Assembly: GCF_900109195.1 (NCBI RefSeq)
Contig: NZ_FNZG01000006.1
Span: forward strand, 25,023 to 89,022
Length of the DNA stretch: 64,000 bases
Reading direction: 5' to 3'
From: Pseudooceanicola nitratireducens
GTDB lineage: Bacteria; Pseudomonadota; Alphaproteobacteria; Rhodobacterales; Rhodobacteraceae
Numbering within the stretch: the first letter of the stretch is position 1; every line of letters starts with the position of its first letter. Made by a program: the position numbers and the translations under genes. The notes beneath the pieces are model-generated. The model was not told the origin of the DNA and searched no databases. It worked only from the letters and a program-made list of their open reading frames with translations. Shown here piece by piece: positions 35,155 to 45,933 of the stretch.

Positions 35155-35943
35155 ATGGCTGATCTGACAGGCAAGACCGTCATCGTCACCGGCGGGGCCG
35201 GCATCCTGGGCCAGAACTTCTGCAAGGGGTTTGCCGCACAGGGCGCCCGGGTCGTGGTGCTGGATCTCGACCCCGCCCGCGTCGCCGAGGTCGCCGGTGA
35301 AATCGGTCCCGACGCCATCGGGCTGGCCTGCGACATCACCGACCCCGCATCGGTGCGCGACGCCATCGCCCAGGTCATCGCTGAAACCGGGCGGATCGAC
35401 GTTCTGATGAACAACGCGGCCTCGAAATCCCGCGATGTGCGCGCCTTCTTCACCCCGTTCGAGGACTATGATCCCGAGATCTGGCGCGACGTGATGTCAG
35501 TCAACGTCGACGGCATGTTCCTGGTGACCCAGGCCGTGGGGCGGCAGATGCTGGCCCAGGGGAGCGGGTCGATCATCAACCTGGCGTCAATCTACGGGCT
35601 GGTCGGGCCGGACAGCCGGATCTACGAGGGGTCGGATTACCTTGGCGGGCCGATCAACACGCCGGCGGTTTATTCCGCGTCGAAGGCGGCGGTGGTCGGC
35701 TTTACCAAATGGCTGGCGACCCATTACGGCGACAAGGGCATCCGCGCCAATTGCCTGGTGCCCGGCGGAGTCTCCAGCGGTCAGAACGGCCCGTTTCAAC
35801 GCAATTATGCCAGCCGCACCCCCATGGGCCGCATGGCCGAGGCGGATGAGCTGGTCGGACCGGCGGTCTTCCTGGCCTCGGACGCGGCCAGCTATGTCAC
35901 CGGGCAGGTCCTGGCCGTCGATGGCGGATGGACGGCGTGGTGA
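35155..35943 (+). CDS. Short-chain dehydrogenase/reductase
   Basis: 262 residues, classical SDR: NAD(P) loop TGGAGILG (12-19), NNAAS, catalytic Ser in INLASIYG, Tyr and Lys in YSASKAAVVG, and a C-terminal VTGQVLAVDGGWTAW. PtmA-like SDRs of Campylobacter flagellar sugar loci occupy a similar genetic context with CMP-sugar synthetases. GAAGGA precedes the ATG. Likely reduces or oxidises a nonulosonic-acid-like precursor, by inference. Confidence 0.87.
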   Translation: MADLTGKTVIVTGGAGILGQNFCKGFAAQGARVVVLDLDPARVAEVAGEIGPDAIGLACDITDPASVRDAIAQVIAETGRIDVLMNNAASKSRDVRAFFTPFEDYDPEIWRDVMSVNVDGMFLVTQAVGRQMLAQGSGSIINLASIYGLVGPDSRIYEGSDYLGGPINTPAVYSASKAAVVGFTKWLATHYGDKGIRANCLVPGGVSSGQNGPFQRNYASRTPMGRMAEADELVGPAVFLASDAASYVTGQVLAVDGGWTAW

Positions 35944-35961
35944 CGGGCTGATCCTGGGAAG

Positions 35962-37194
35962 ATGCTGGTTGTCCTGCTCAAATTCGCCGAGGTCGGCACC
36001 CGCGCGATTTTCGTGGTCGGGACCAGCTATCTGCTGCCGCTGGACCAGGCGGGGCAATTCGGGCTGATCGTAACGCTGCAGGGTCTGGCTTCGTTTGCAT
36101 TTGGATACGAACGCCACACCGACATCCAGCGCCGCGTCGTCGGGGCCGAGCCCTGGACCTTCGATCGTGCCGTCGGTCAGGCGCTGCGGTTGTTTGCGAC
36201 CAATTATCTTGTCGTCTCTCCGATCTATGCCGCGCTGCTGCTGATCCTGATGGGGTTGTCGCCCTGGCTTATCTGTCTGGCCATCGTGGTGGCCGTGGCG
36301 GAACAGCTGATGAACCAGGCCTATCTGATGGCCATGGTGAACCCGCGCTACCGGCCGCTGATGGGCCTGGCGGTGATGAAGAACACCGCGATCCTTGCAG
36401 TTCTCGCCTGGCTGATGCTGGCGGATCCCGCGCGCCTCGGGCTGGGGGCCGTGCTTGTGACCTGGGCCGCCGCCTCGGTCGGGACCGTCGGAGTGGCGGC
36501 GCTGATCTGGATCCGGCTGCGCCACCCCCATCCAGACCCCGGCCCCGGCCTGAGGGAGAGCCTGAGCGCGCAATACCGTGCGTCCTGGCACCATTTCCTG
36601 CTGGGCCTTGTGGCCATTCTGGCGCTTCAGATCGACCGGCTGGTGATCGGGGCCGTGATGCCCCTGGATCAGGTCGGCGTCTATTTCCGGCATATCCTGA
36701 TGGTGTCGATGATCTACCAGGTCTTCAACATCGCCTTCCTGAACCGCGTCCTGCCTGCGGTATTCGCCCTGGCCAAACGCGCGCCCCTGTCCGACCTGCA
36801 GGCGATTGCACAGCGCGAATACCTGCGCGTTCTGGTCTTCGTCGGCGCCCTTGCCCTGGCGGGCCTTGCCCTGCACCTGGTGACCGGCGACGCGCTGGCC
36901 GACCGCTTCAGCCTGGTGCCGGCCTATTTCGCCGGGCTTCTGGTGATGTCCTGCGTCCGCATGCGCGCCGATTTCAACGGGCTGATCCTGAACGCCCTGC
37001 ACCAGGAGGCCGTGATTTTCCGGCTTCAACTGATCAGTTTCGCGCTGAATTTCCCCGTGCTCGTGGGGCTGACCTGGGCCCTGGGCATCCCCGGCACGAT
37101 CGCCTCTGGTATCACCGGGGCCGCCCTTTACCTGGCCCTCACCCGCCGCACCCTGATCCGCCAAGACAGAGAAAGCCCTGCCCTTGCAACATGA
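35962..37194 (+). CDS. Wzx-like flippase / polysaccharide biosynthesis membrane protein
   Basis: 410 residues with about 10-12 hydrophobic helices and few motifs, as usual for MATE/MVF-type O-unit flippases. The sequence QIDRLVIGAVMPLDQVGVYF in the middle is a Wzx-like pattern. Position between sugar-synthesis genes and a polymerase-like gene supports the call. Its 3' end overlaps the next gene by 11 bases. Confidence 0.75.
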   Translation: MLVVLLKFAEVGTRAIFVVGTSYLLPLDQAGQFGLIVTLQGLASFAFGYERHTDIQRRVVGAEPWTFDRAVGQALRLFATNYLVVSPIYAALLLILMGLSPWLICLAIVVAVAEQLMNQAYLMAMVNPRYRPLMGLAVMKNTAILAVLAWLMLADPARLGLGAVLVTWAAASVGTVGVAALIWIRLRHPHPDPGPGLRESLSAQYRASWHHFLLGLVAILALQIDRLVIGAVMPLDQVGVYFRHILMVSMIYQVFNIAFLNRVLPAVFALAKRAPLSDLQAIAQREYLRVLVFVGALALAGLALHLVTGDALADRFSLVPAYFAGLLVMSCVRMRADFNGLILNALHQEAVIFRLQLISFALNFPVLVGLTWALGIPGTIASGITGAALYLALTRRTLIRQDRESPALAT

Positions 37195-38635
37195 CCTTCC
37201 CAAAGACCTGACGCAGGACGGCACAGGCACGGTTCTGCTCTATTCCATCCACCGGACCGAAGACTGGTTCCGCCACCTTGGTGAAAACATGGGCTTTGCC
37301 AAATCGGCGGTCGTCTCCTGCCTGCCGGGAGAGGGCGATCATAACGTCATCGCCGACTTCCAGCACCACCAGCGACGGTTCTACGCCGCCGATGCGCGGC
37401 ACTCGGACCTTCTGGACGCCGCGACAGTCGCCGACATCGCCGCCCGCTGCCGCGTCCTGCGCTTCATGGGGGACCGGCGCGCCGCCGCGATGATCTTAGG
37501 CATGGCCGAGGCCATGGCGAAGGTTCTGGACGTGGTGCAACCGGATGTTATCGTGAGCTTCCCGATCGACCGCTATGTCTCGGACGTGCTGGAACATCTG
37601 GGCCGGGCGCGCGGTGTACCCTTCTATGAACTCACCGTGTCCGCGTTGAACGGCCAGTCCATGCTGATGCGCAAGGGCGCGCTGTGCCAGCACGGCCCCG
37701 ACCCGGACCCCGCCCTGGTCGAGGCCGGCGTCGAGGAAATGGCGACCCCGCTGTTCAAACCCAGCTACGTCCAAGGCGTGGCGAATTTCACCGCCAAGCG
37801 CTGGCTCAAAGTATTTGCCTATTTCCGCCTGCGGGGGTTCGTCTTCTGGCTGATCTCGCTTCTGCATCGGGACCGGTTGAACCTGCATTACCTGGATGCG
37901 CAAAGCTTTCTGGGTCACAAGCCGCGGCTGTCGGACATGCGGATCGTCAACCTGGTCGACCGCGACTGGCGCGACAGCCTTGACGCCTTCCCCAAGGACC
38001 GTCGGCTGTTCATCGGCCTTGCGCTGTTTCCCGAGGCCTCGATCGACTACTGGATCCACGACCTGAAGCTGATCGAATACGAAGACGTCATCGTCGAGAT
38101 GGCAACGGCCTTTTCCGATGCCGGATATCTGGTTCTGGTCAAGGACCATCCGCTGCAGTTCGGTTTCCGCCAGTGCGGGCTGATCGACCGTCTGCGCGCG
38201 ATCAAAAACGTGAAATTTGTCCCCTACGAGGAAAACGGAACCGAGCTTCTGACCCTGTGCGGGGTCAGCTTCACCTGTACCGGCACGCTTGGGTTGCAGG
38301 CGGCGCTTCTGGGGGCCAAGTCCATCGTGGTCGAGAATTACTATACAACGGATACGCGCGATTTCATCTTCCTGTCGGACCGCGACAGGATCAAGGACCT
38401 GCCGGAAGAGGCCTCGTCGCGCGACTTCTCGACCGGGCTGGAAGATCGTCAGCGCCGCATCATCGCCAACCTGCTGCGCGGCAGCTTCGTCAGTGACTTC
38501 TTTTCCTTCGAAAAGTTCGACAAGACCAACCCCTCCCCCGGCGCGACCGAACTGGGCCACGTTCTGGGCCGTGAGGTCCGCGCGCTGATGGCTGAAGATG
38601 GTGCCTCGGCCCGACACAACGGCCGGGGCACCTAG
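37184..38635 (+). CDS. Capsule-synthesis-type glycosyltransferase (KpsC/KpsS-like, GT-B)
   Basis: 483 residues from a TTG start that overlaps the flippase gene; the next ATG (37289) would lose a conserved-looking N-terminus. The C-terminal half contains KDHPLQFGFR, NVKFVPYEENGTELLTLC and SFTCTGTLGLQAALLGAKSIV, resembling the nucleotide-binding domain of capsule polysaccharide proteins that transfer Kdo-type sugars. It is therefore a candidate transferase for the CMP-activated nonulosonic acid, although remote homology makes this tentative. Confidence 0.65.
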   Translation: MQHDLPKDLTQDGTGTVLLYSIHRTEDWFRHLGENMGFAKSAVVSCLPGEGDHNVIADFQHHQRRFYAADARHSDLLDAATVADIAARCRVLRFMGDRRAAAMILGMAEAMAKVLDVVQPDVIVSFPIDRYVSDVLEHLGRARGVPFYELTVSALNGQSMLMRKGALCQHGPDPDPALVEAGVEEMATPLFKPSYVQGVANFTAKRWLKVFAYFRLRGFVFWLISLLHRDRLNLHYLDAQSFLGHKPRLSDMRIVNLVDRDWRDSLDAFPKDRRLFIGLALFPEASIDYWIHDLKLIEYEDVIVEMATAFSDAGYLVLVKDHPLQFGFRQCGLIDRLRAIKNVKFVPYEENGTELLTLCGVSFTCTGTLGLQAALLGAKSIVVENYYTTDTRDFIFLSDRDRIKDLPEEASSRDFSTGLEDRQRRIIANLLRGSFVSDFFSFEKFDKTNPSPGATELGHVLGREVRALMAEDGASARHNGRGT

Positions 38636-38734
38636 ACCTTGGCGGGAACCGCAAGTAACCTGCGCCGCGTTGCGGCCCCCGTCATTCCAAGGCGGTCACG
38701 CCTTCGCGCCCGTCATTGAAGCAAAGATATTCGC

Positions 38735-40042
38735 ATGCGATTTCATCCGGCAGTCTTGATGTTGATGGTCTGGGGCGGGGCGCATCTGGCCTTTTTCGTG
38801 CTGCCCTTCGAAATGGTCACGCGGCGCTTTGATCCAATCGGATTTCTTGTTCTTCTTGCCTTTCTGGGCACCTTCTGTGCCGGGGCCTACATTCAGATCG
38901 TCTGGGTGCGGTTCAGGCCCGTGACGCCCTTCGACTCCCTGCCCATGGGAAATGCGGATCTGCTGCTCAAGGCGCTGGCCTCGGTCACGATCCTTGTCTT
39001 CACCTTTGAAATCATTCGCGGCAGCAGCCTGGATCTGGTGGCCGCCTACGAACAGCGGTCCAATCAGGCGCAGGCCCTGTTGCACGGCGGCCTTTCAGGC
39101 AGCTCGTCCCTGTTCAAGCTGGGCTTCCTGACCTACACGGCCAGCTATGTCTATACGGTGCGAGCGATCATTTTCGACCGCAAGCCCAAGCTGCTGAACC
39201 TGGCGATCTTCGGATTTCTTCCAGTGCTTCTTGCGGGGCTGGCCCTTGGCGGACGGGCGCAGATCTTCAACTCGATCGCCTACGCGGGCCTGGCCATTCT
39301 GGCGCGCAAATACCTATACCCCAAGACGGAAGAAACGCGCGCCTCACGCAAGTCCTGGCGCTGGTCCCTGGCGCGCATCCTGGGTGTGATCTTCGTCGTC
39401 CTGGCCTTTAACTACTTCGTAAACGTCTTCATCATCCGCGCCGATGTCGTCGGCGGGGCGGAAATGATGCTGCAGATCGTGGCGCACCAATGGGGGGTGA
39501 CCTTCAGCGGGCCAGGGGCCGATTTCATGATTGCGGCCTTCGGTGCCGTAACCACCTACATCATCTTCGTTTTCGTCTGGTATCTTGTGCAGGGGGTCGT
39601 GATGGCGAATTCGCTGTTCGTGTCCTACCAGGGCGATGCGCTATGGGGCGTTTACGGCCTTGACCTTCTGTCCGCCGTGGTGCGCCGCCTTGACCCCGAA
39701 GGCGTTGCGGACAGCTTCAACTACCTTCTGGCCCTCGACACCTACGGCTTCCTTCCATCGGCCTTCGGGTCGCTTTACGTCGACTTCCTGTTCGGGGCGT
39801 TGGTTGTCGTCTTCGCCTGGGGCTGGCTTGCCGGTCTGGTCTACAAACAGATCCGCCGGGGCCGGGATGCGCGCTGGTACATCTTCGGACCCTTTGTTGT
39901 CATGGGGATCATCTTCAGCCTGGTGAACACGCCGATCGGCTTTGCCAACGGGCTGGTCACACATTTCTGGCTGGTCGTGACCTTCCTGATGATGCCGAAA
40001 CCCGGGCGACAGGACGTTCCGGCTGGGGCCGTGCCCGCATGA
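38735..40042 (+). CDS. O-antigen/EPS polymerase-like membrane protein (Wzy-like)
   Basis: 435 residues with about 10-12 predicted membrane helices and a larger hydrophilic loop around residues 300-340 (YGLDLLSAVVRRLDPEGVADSFNYLLALDTYGF). Wzy proteins are recognised by topology and context: here flippase, glycosyltransferase and initiating transferase are in the same locus. The stop overlaps the next gene as ATGA. Confidence 0.7.
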   Translation: MRFHPAVLMLMVWGGAHLAFFVLPFEMVTRRFDPIGFLVLLAFLGTFCAGAYIQIVWVRFRPVTPFDSLPMGNADLLLKALASVTILVFTFEIIRGSSLDLVAAYEQRSNQAQALLHGGLSGSSSLFKLGFLTYTASYVYTVRAIIFDRKPKLLNLAIFGFLPVLLAGLALGGRAQIFNSIAYAGLAILARKYLYPKTEETRASRKSWRWSLARILGVIFVVLAFNYFVNVFIIRADVVGGAEMMLQIVAHQWGVTFSGPGADFMIAAFGAVTTYIIFVFVWYLVQGVVMANSLFVSYQGDALWGVYGLDLLSAVVRRLDPEGVADSFNYLLALDTYGFLPSAFGSLYVDFLFGALVVVFAWGWLAGLVYKQIRRGRDARWYIFGPFVVMGIIFSLVNTPIGFANGLVTHFWLVVTFLMMPKPGRQDVPAGAVPA

Positions 40043-40968
40043 CCGATCCGACAACCACAGTCCTTGTCACCGGAGCAACCGGGTTTCTTGGCCGCCAGAT
40101 CGTCACCCTGCTTGCGCAGGACAACAGCCTTGATGTGATCGCAGGGTCGCGGGGCGGGCAATCCGTTGTCGGCAAACCCGGCTTCGCCTACGGCGACCTT
40201 GCCGACCTGCGCGATCTGACCACTGATCTGCAGGGCATCGACGCCATAGTGCATTGCGCAGCCCTTGCGCATGTGCTGCGCGAACCGGATGGCGACCCGC
40301 TGCCCCGCTACATGGCCGTCAATTGCGACGCCACGCTGGATCTTGCCCGCCAGGCCGCCGCCGCCGGTGTCCAGCGTTTCATCTTCATCTCGAGCATCGG
40401 GGTGAACGGCAACCAGACCCACGGCACCCCCTTCCGCCCCGATGATCCGCCTGCGCCCCATGCGCCCTATGCGGTGTCGAAGCTGGCTGCCGAGGAGGGG
40501 TTGATGGAGATCGCCCGGGACACCGGGCTCGAGGTGGTGATCCTGCGTCTTCCGCTGGTGCTGGGCCCCGATCCGGTCGGCAATCTGGCCAGCCTGTCGC
40601 GCTTGATCGGCAAGGGCGTGCCCCTGCCCTTCGGGCTGGCCACGGGCAATCGCCGGTCGCTGGTAACCGCGCCCACGGTGGCCCGTGCGATCCGCGATTG
40701 CCTGCACAATCCCCAGGCCATCGGTCAGGTTTTTTTGGTCGCCGACACCCCGCCGCTGCATCTGCGCGGGATCCTGACCACGCTGGCCGATCTGACCGGT
40801 CAGCGGCTGAAACTTGTCCCCGTGCCCGTCTGGCTGCTGCGAGGCATGCTGCGGCTGGCAGGCAAGGGCAAGGCCGCCGATCAGCTGTTCGGCGACCTGG
40901 AAATCGACAGCTCTCACCTCCGTCGCCGTCTGGGCTGGACGGATGGCCCCGACACAGAACAGGATTGA
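40039..40968 (+). CDS. NAD-dependent 4-ketoreductase/epimerase, WbpV/WbpK-like
   Basis: 309 residues. Rossmann loop VTGATGFLG, then HCAALAHVLREPDGDPLPRYMAVN, FISSIGVNGNQTHGTPF and catalytic YAVSK. This pattern matches the WbpV/WbpK/WreQ-type reductases that act on UDP-4-keto-6-deoxy-HexNAc to form QuiNAc or FucNAc, often with a WbpL/PglC-type first transferase. The matching 4,6-dehydratase is not in the window. Confidence 0.82.
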   Translation: MTDPTTTVLVTGATGFLGRQIVTLLAQDNSLDVIAGSRGGQSVVGKPGFAYGDLADLRDLTTDLQGIDAIVHCAALAHVLREPDGDPLPRYMAVNCDATLDLARQAAAAGVQRFIFISSIGVNGNQTHGTPFRPDDPPAPHAPYAVSKLAAEEGLMEIARDTGLEVVILRLPLVLGPDPVGNLASLSRLIGKGVPLPFGLATGNRRSLVTAPTVARAIRDCLHNPQAIGQVFLVADTPPLHLRGILTTLADLTGQRLKLVPVPVWLLRGMLRLAGKGKAADQLFGDLEIDSSHLRRRLGWTDGPDTEQD

Positions 40969-40971
40969 TCC

Positions 40972-42021
40972 ATGAGCACCTTTGTCATTGCCGAAGCGGG
41001 TGTGAACCACAACGGAGAGGACGCGCTGGCCTATCAGCTGGTCGAAGAGGCCGCGAAGGCCGGGGCGGATGCGATCAAGTTTCAGACCTTTTCCGCCGCC
41101 AAGGTCGCCCGGCCCTCGGCCCCCAAGGCCGACTATCAGACGACCACGACCGGCGAAGGCAACCAGTTCGACATGCTGAAAAAGCTGGAAATCAGCCCCG
41201 AGCTTCACCTGGGCCTGATGGACCGCTGTCGCGCACTGGGGATCGAGTTCATGTCGACGCCCTTCGACCCTGAATCGGCGGACTTCCTGGTTCAGCACGG
41301 GATGGGGCGGCTGAAGATCCCCTCGGGCGAGATCACCAACCACGTCTTCCTGCGGCATCTGGCCGGGCTGGGCGTGCCGATGATCCTGTCGACCGGCATG
41401 GCCACCCTTGACGAGGTGCAGGAGGCCGTCGCCGTCCTGCGCGCCAATTGGGCCGGGGCCGAGGATTTCGACAAGGTCCTGACGATCCTGCATTGCACGT
41501 CCAACTACCCGGCGGCGGATCACGATGTGAACCTGCGGGCGATGAACACGATCGGGGCGGCGACGGGGATGCCGGTCGGCTATTCCGACCACACACTTGG
41601 CATCGCCGTCAGCCCGGCCGCCGTGGCGCTTGGCGCTGTGGTGATCGAAAAGCATTTCACCCTCGACCGCGGGATGGAGGGGCCGGATCACCGCGCCTCG
41701 CTCGAACCTGGGGAACTCGCGGCGATGATCGCGCAGATCCGCTCGGTCGAGGCGGCCCTGGGGCGCGCCGAAAAGGCCCCGACCGAGTCCGAGATCCAGA
41801 TGCGGACCGTTGCCCGCCGGTCGATCGCCCTGGCCCGGGCGCTGCCCGCCGGCACCGTTCTGAGTGCCGATCATCTGGTGCTGCTACGCCCCGCCACGGG
41901 CATCGCGCCCCGGCATTTCGACAGCTTGTTGGGTCGGACCCTGGCCCGGGACGTCGCAGATGGCGACGCGCTGACCTGGGACGACATCGCCGGGGGCCAC
42001 GTCGCCGGGGGAGAGGACTGA
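40972..42021 (+). CDS. neuB: Nonulosonic acid synthase, NeuB/LegI-like
   Basis: 349 residues. The TIM-barrel part has FVIAEAGVNHNGE, AIKFQTF, IPSGEITN, ILHCTSNYPA, GYSDHTLGIAVSPAAVALGAVVIEKHFTLDR and EGPDHRASLEP; a C-terminal SAF (antifreeze-like) domain covers about 285-340. It condenses PEP with a ManNAc-type sugar to give Neu5Ac or Leg5,7Ac2 family acids. AGGA precedes the ATG. Sits in the neuB-neuC-neuD order with near-overlapping genes. Confidence 0.93.
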   Translation: MSTFVIAEAGVNHNGEDALAYQLVEEAAKAGADAIKFQTFSAAKVARPSAPKADYQTTTTGEGNQFDMLKKLEISPELHLGLMDRCRALGIEFMSTPFDPESADFLVQHGMGRLKIPSGEITNHVFLRHLAGLGVPMILSTGMATLDEVQEAVAVLRANWAGAEDFDKVLTILHCTSNYPAADHDVNLRAMNTIGAATGMPVGYSDHTLGIAVSPAAVALGAVVIEKHFTLDRGMEGPDHRASLEPGELAAMIAQIRSVEAALGRAEKAPTESEIQMRTVARRSIALARALPAGTVLSADHLVLLRPATGIAPRHFDSLLGRTLARDVADGDALTWDDIAGGHVAGGED

Positions 42022-43149
42022 ATGCGCCACATCGTCTACATCAGCGGAACGCGCGCCGATTTCGGACTGATGCAGGCGACGCTGCGCGCCCTGCACGACG
42101 ATCCCGCCCTTCGGCTGTCGGTCCTCGTGACGGGGATGCACCTGGACGCAGGTTTTGGCGACACCTGGCGGGAAATCGAGGCCGCCGGGCTGACGATCCT
42201 GGGCAAGGTGTTCGTCGATCTGCACCCCGCAAACGGTCAGACCATGGCCCGCGCCATCGGCCAGATGACGGCACAGATGACGGATCTTCTGGCCGAGGCC
42301 CGTCCGGACGCGGTGCTTTTGCTGGGCGACCGGGGCGAGATGCTGGCGGCTGCCATCGCCGCGATCCACCTGAACATTCCCGTGGCCCATGTCCATGGCG
42401 GCGAACGGTCCGGCACGGTGGACGAATCCGTGCGGCACGCGATTTCGAAACTGTCGCACCTGCATTTCACCGCGACCGAGGCCTCACGCGCGCGGCTGAT
42501 CCGTCTGGGCGAAGATGCCGAACGGGTGCATGTCACCGGGGCTCCCGGCCTTGACGGGCTGACCGATGCGCCGCGCCACCCCCGGGATCAGTTGCTGGCC
42601 GAGCTTGGGCTTGACCCCGGGACCCCGACCGCGCTGGTGCTGTTCCACCCCGTCCTGCAAGAGGCGCAAGGCGCCCGCGACCAGATCGCCGCAATCTTCG
42701 ATGCGCTGCACCGGGACGGCTGGAATTATGTCGTGCTGATGCCCAATGCGGATGCGGGCAGCGATGACATCCGCACGGCGATCGAGGCCTCGGCCCGCCC
42801 CTCGGCTCCGCGCTTCGTGCATCTGCCGCGCCCGCAGTTCCTGGACTTCATGGCGGGGATGGATGCGCTGGTCGGCAATTCCTCGTCCGGGATCATCGAG
42901 GCGGCAAGCTTCGGCACCCCGGTCATCAACATCGGTTCGCGCCAGAACCTGCGCGAACGCAACGCCAATGTCATCGACGTCCCGGCCGAGGGCGACGCGA
43001 TCCACAAGGCCCTGTGCCAGGTGCGGCTGTCGGGCCGCCATACGCCGGCGAATGTCTATGGCGACGGACGGGCGGCGGGGCGGATCACGGCCCTTCTGCG
43101 CGACCTGCCGCTGCCCCCTTCGCTTCTGGACAAGGTGCTAAGCTATTGA
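42022..43149 (+). CDS. neuC: Hydrolysing NDP-GlcNAc 2-epimerase, NeuC/LegG-like
   Basis: 375 residues. MRHIVYISGTRADFGLMQATLRAL, VLLLGDRGEMLAAAIAAIHLNIPVAHVHGGERSGTVDESVRHAISKLSHLHF (split around HVHGGE) and NSSSGIIEAASFGTPVINIGSRQ are hallmarks of hydrolysing 2-epimerases. It releases ManNAc or the 2,4-diacetamido-trideoxy analogue as NeuB substrate. GGGAGAGGA precedes the ATG, immediately after the neuB stop. Confidence 0.92.
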   Translation: MRHIVYISGTRADFGLMQATLRALHDDPALRLSVLVTGMHLDAGFGDTWREIEAAGLTILGKVFVDLHPANGQTMARAIGQMTAQMTDLLAEARPDAVLLLGDRGEMLAAAIAAIHLNIPVAHVHGGERSGTVDESVRHAISKLSHLHFTATEASRARLIRLGEDAERVHVTGAPGLDGLTDAPRHPRDQLLAELGLDPGTPTALVLFHPVLQEAQGARDQIAAIFDALHRDGWNYVVLMPNADAGSDDIRTAIEASARPSAPRFVHLPRPQFLDFMAGMDALVGNSSSGIIEAASFGTPVINIGSRQNLRERNANVIDVPAEGDAIHKALCQVRLSGRHTPANVYGDGRAAGRITALLRDLPLPPSLLDKVLSY

Positions 43150-43766
43150 CCTGCGTCATCATCGGTTCCGGCGGACATGCCAAGGTGGTTCTGGCCGCGC
43201 TGCGCGCCGGCGGCAGCGATGACCGGATCGAGCTGCGCGATGGCAACCCCGAGCGCGCCGGCCTGATCGTCGCCGGGCTGAAGGTGCGGGTCCCCGATCT
43301 GCCCGAGGGGTCCATGACGGGCTGCCGCGTGCATGTGGCCATCGGCCATAACGCCACCCGTCTGGCGCTTCTGGATCAGGCTCTGACCAGCGGCGCAGAG
43401 CCGCTTTCGGTGCTTCACCCCCGGTCCCATGTCGACCCCTCGGCCAGCATCGGGCCGGGCAGCCTTTGTGCCGCGCTGGCCATCGTCGGACCGGACGCCG
43501 CAATCGGGCGCGCGGCGATCGTGAACCACGCGGCGGTGGTCGATCACGATTGCCGGATTGGCGACGGCGTGCACATTGCCCCCGGCGCGGTGCTGGGCGG
43601 CGGTGTGCGGGTCGGCAACACAGTTCTGATCGGGGCCAATGCCACCATCCTTCCCGGATTGGAAATCGGCGACAATGCCGTTATCGGTGCCGGAGCAATT
43701 GTCACCAAATCCGTTTCCGCAAACCAGACCTGGATCGGAACCCAACCTGTGCAGGGCCGAAGCTGA
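43146..43766 (+). CDS. NeuD/PglD-like sugar O/N-acyltransferase
   Basis: 206 residues from a TTG at 43146 that overlaps the neuC stop as TTGA, giving TCVIIGSGGHAKVV, the exact N-terminus of the NeuD/PglD family. The N-terminal Rossmann-like part binds the sugar nucleotide, and a left-handed beta-helix follows with the catalytic His in VNHAAVVDHDCRIGDGVHIAPGA. It acetylates an amino or hydroxyl group of a UDP-amino sugar (PglD/LegH-like) or sialic acid (NeuD). Confidence 0.88.
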   Translation: MTCVIIGSGGHAKVVLAALRAGGSDDRIELRDGNPERAGLIVAGLKVRVPDLPEGSMTGCRVHVAIGHNATRLALLDQALTSGAEPLSVLHPRSHVDPSASIGPGSLCAALAIVGPDAAIGRAAIVNHAAVVDHDCRIGDGVHIAPGAVLGGGVRVGNTVLIGANATILPGLEIGDNAVIGAGAIVTKSVSANQTWIGTQPVQGRS

Positions 43767-43768
43767 TC

Positions 43769-45225
<1,457 letters not shown>

Positions 45226-45229
<4 letters not shown>

Positions 45230-45798
45230 CCGCCATGCTGAAACGTCTGACCGATATCGTCCTGTCGCTGATCGTTGCCGTGATCTTCCTGATCCCTGCG
45301 ATCCTTGTCTGGATCGCTGTCCGCGCGACTTCGCCCGGGCCGGCAATCTACTGGTCCGACCGGGTCGGGCGCGACAATCAGATCTTCCGCATGCCCAAGT
45401 TCCGCAGCATGTACATCGACACTCCGGCGGTCGCGACGCATCTGCTGCAACAGAACGCCAGCCATATCACCCCGGTCGGGCGGTTCATCCGCAAGACCTC
45501 TCTCGATGAGATCCCGCAGCTCTGGTCGATCCTGACCGGAGAGATGAGCATCGTCGGCCCGCGCCCGGCCCTGTTCAATCAGGATGACCTTGTTGCGCTG
45601 CGCACGGAATGCGGGGTGCATCGCCTGCGCCCGGGCCTGACCGGATGGGCACAGGTCAACGGGCGGGACGAGATCTCGATCCCCGACAAGGTCGCGCTGG
45701 ATGCGGTCTACATGCAGCGGCAATCCTTCTGGTTCGACCTTTACATCATCGGGATGACCGCGCAGCGCGTTCTGGTCAGCAAGGGCGTCAGCCACTAA
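45226..45798 (+). CDS. Initiating phosphoglycosyltransferase, PglC/WbpL-like small type
   Basis: 190 residues from the ATGA overlap at 45226 (an ATG at 45235 is also possible). One N-terminal reentrant membrane helix, then SPGPAIYWSDRVGRDNQIFRMPKFRSM, TSLDEIPQLWSILTGEMSIVGPRP and LRPGLTGWAQVNGRDEIS, the full PGT signature with the Asp-Glu dyad in LDEIPQ. It transfers a phosphosugar (for example QuiNAc4NAc or FucNAc) to undecaprenyl phosphate and so starts the repeat unit. Last gene of the polysaccharide locus. Confidence 0.92.
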
Positions 45799-45933
45799 GG
45801 CCGTCTTAGGGGCAACCCTGCATCGGGCCAGTTTCGGGTCGATTTTCACCCCATTGTTGCAGTGGTACCCCCCTGCCCCTTGCGTCCCGGCGAAAGGGGC
45901 TATCTTGTTAGGCGGACCCGATCGGACAGGACC

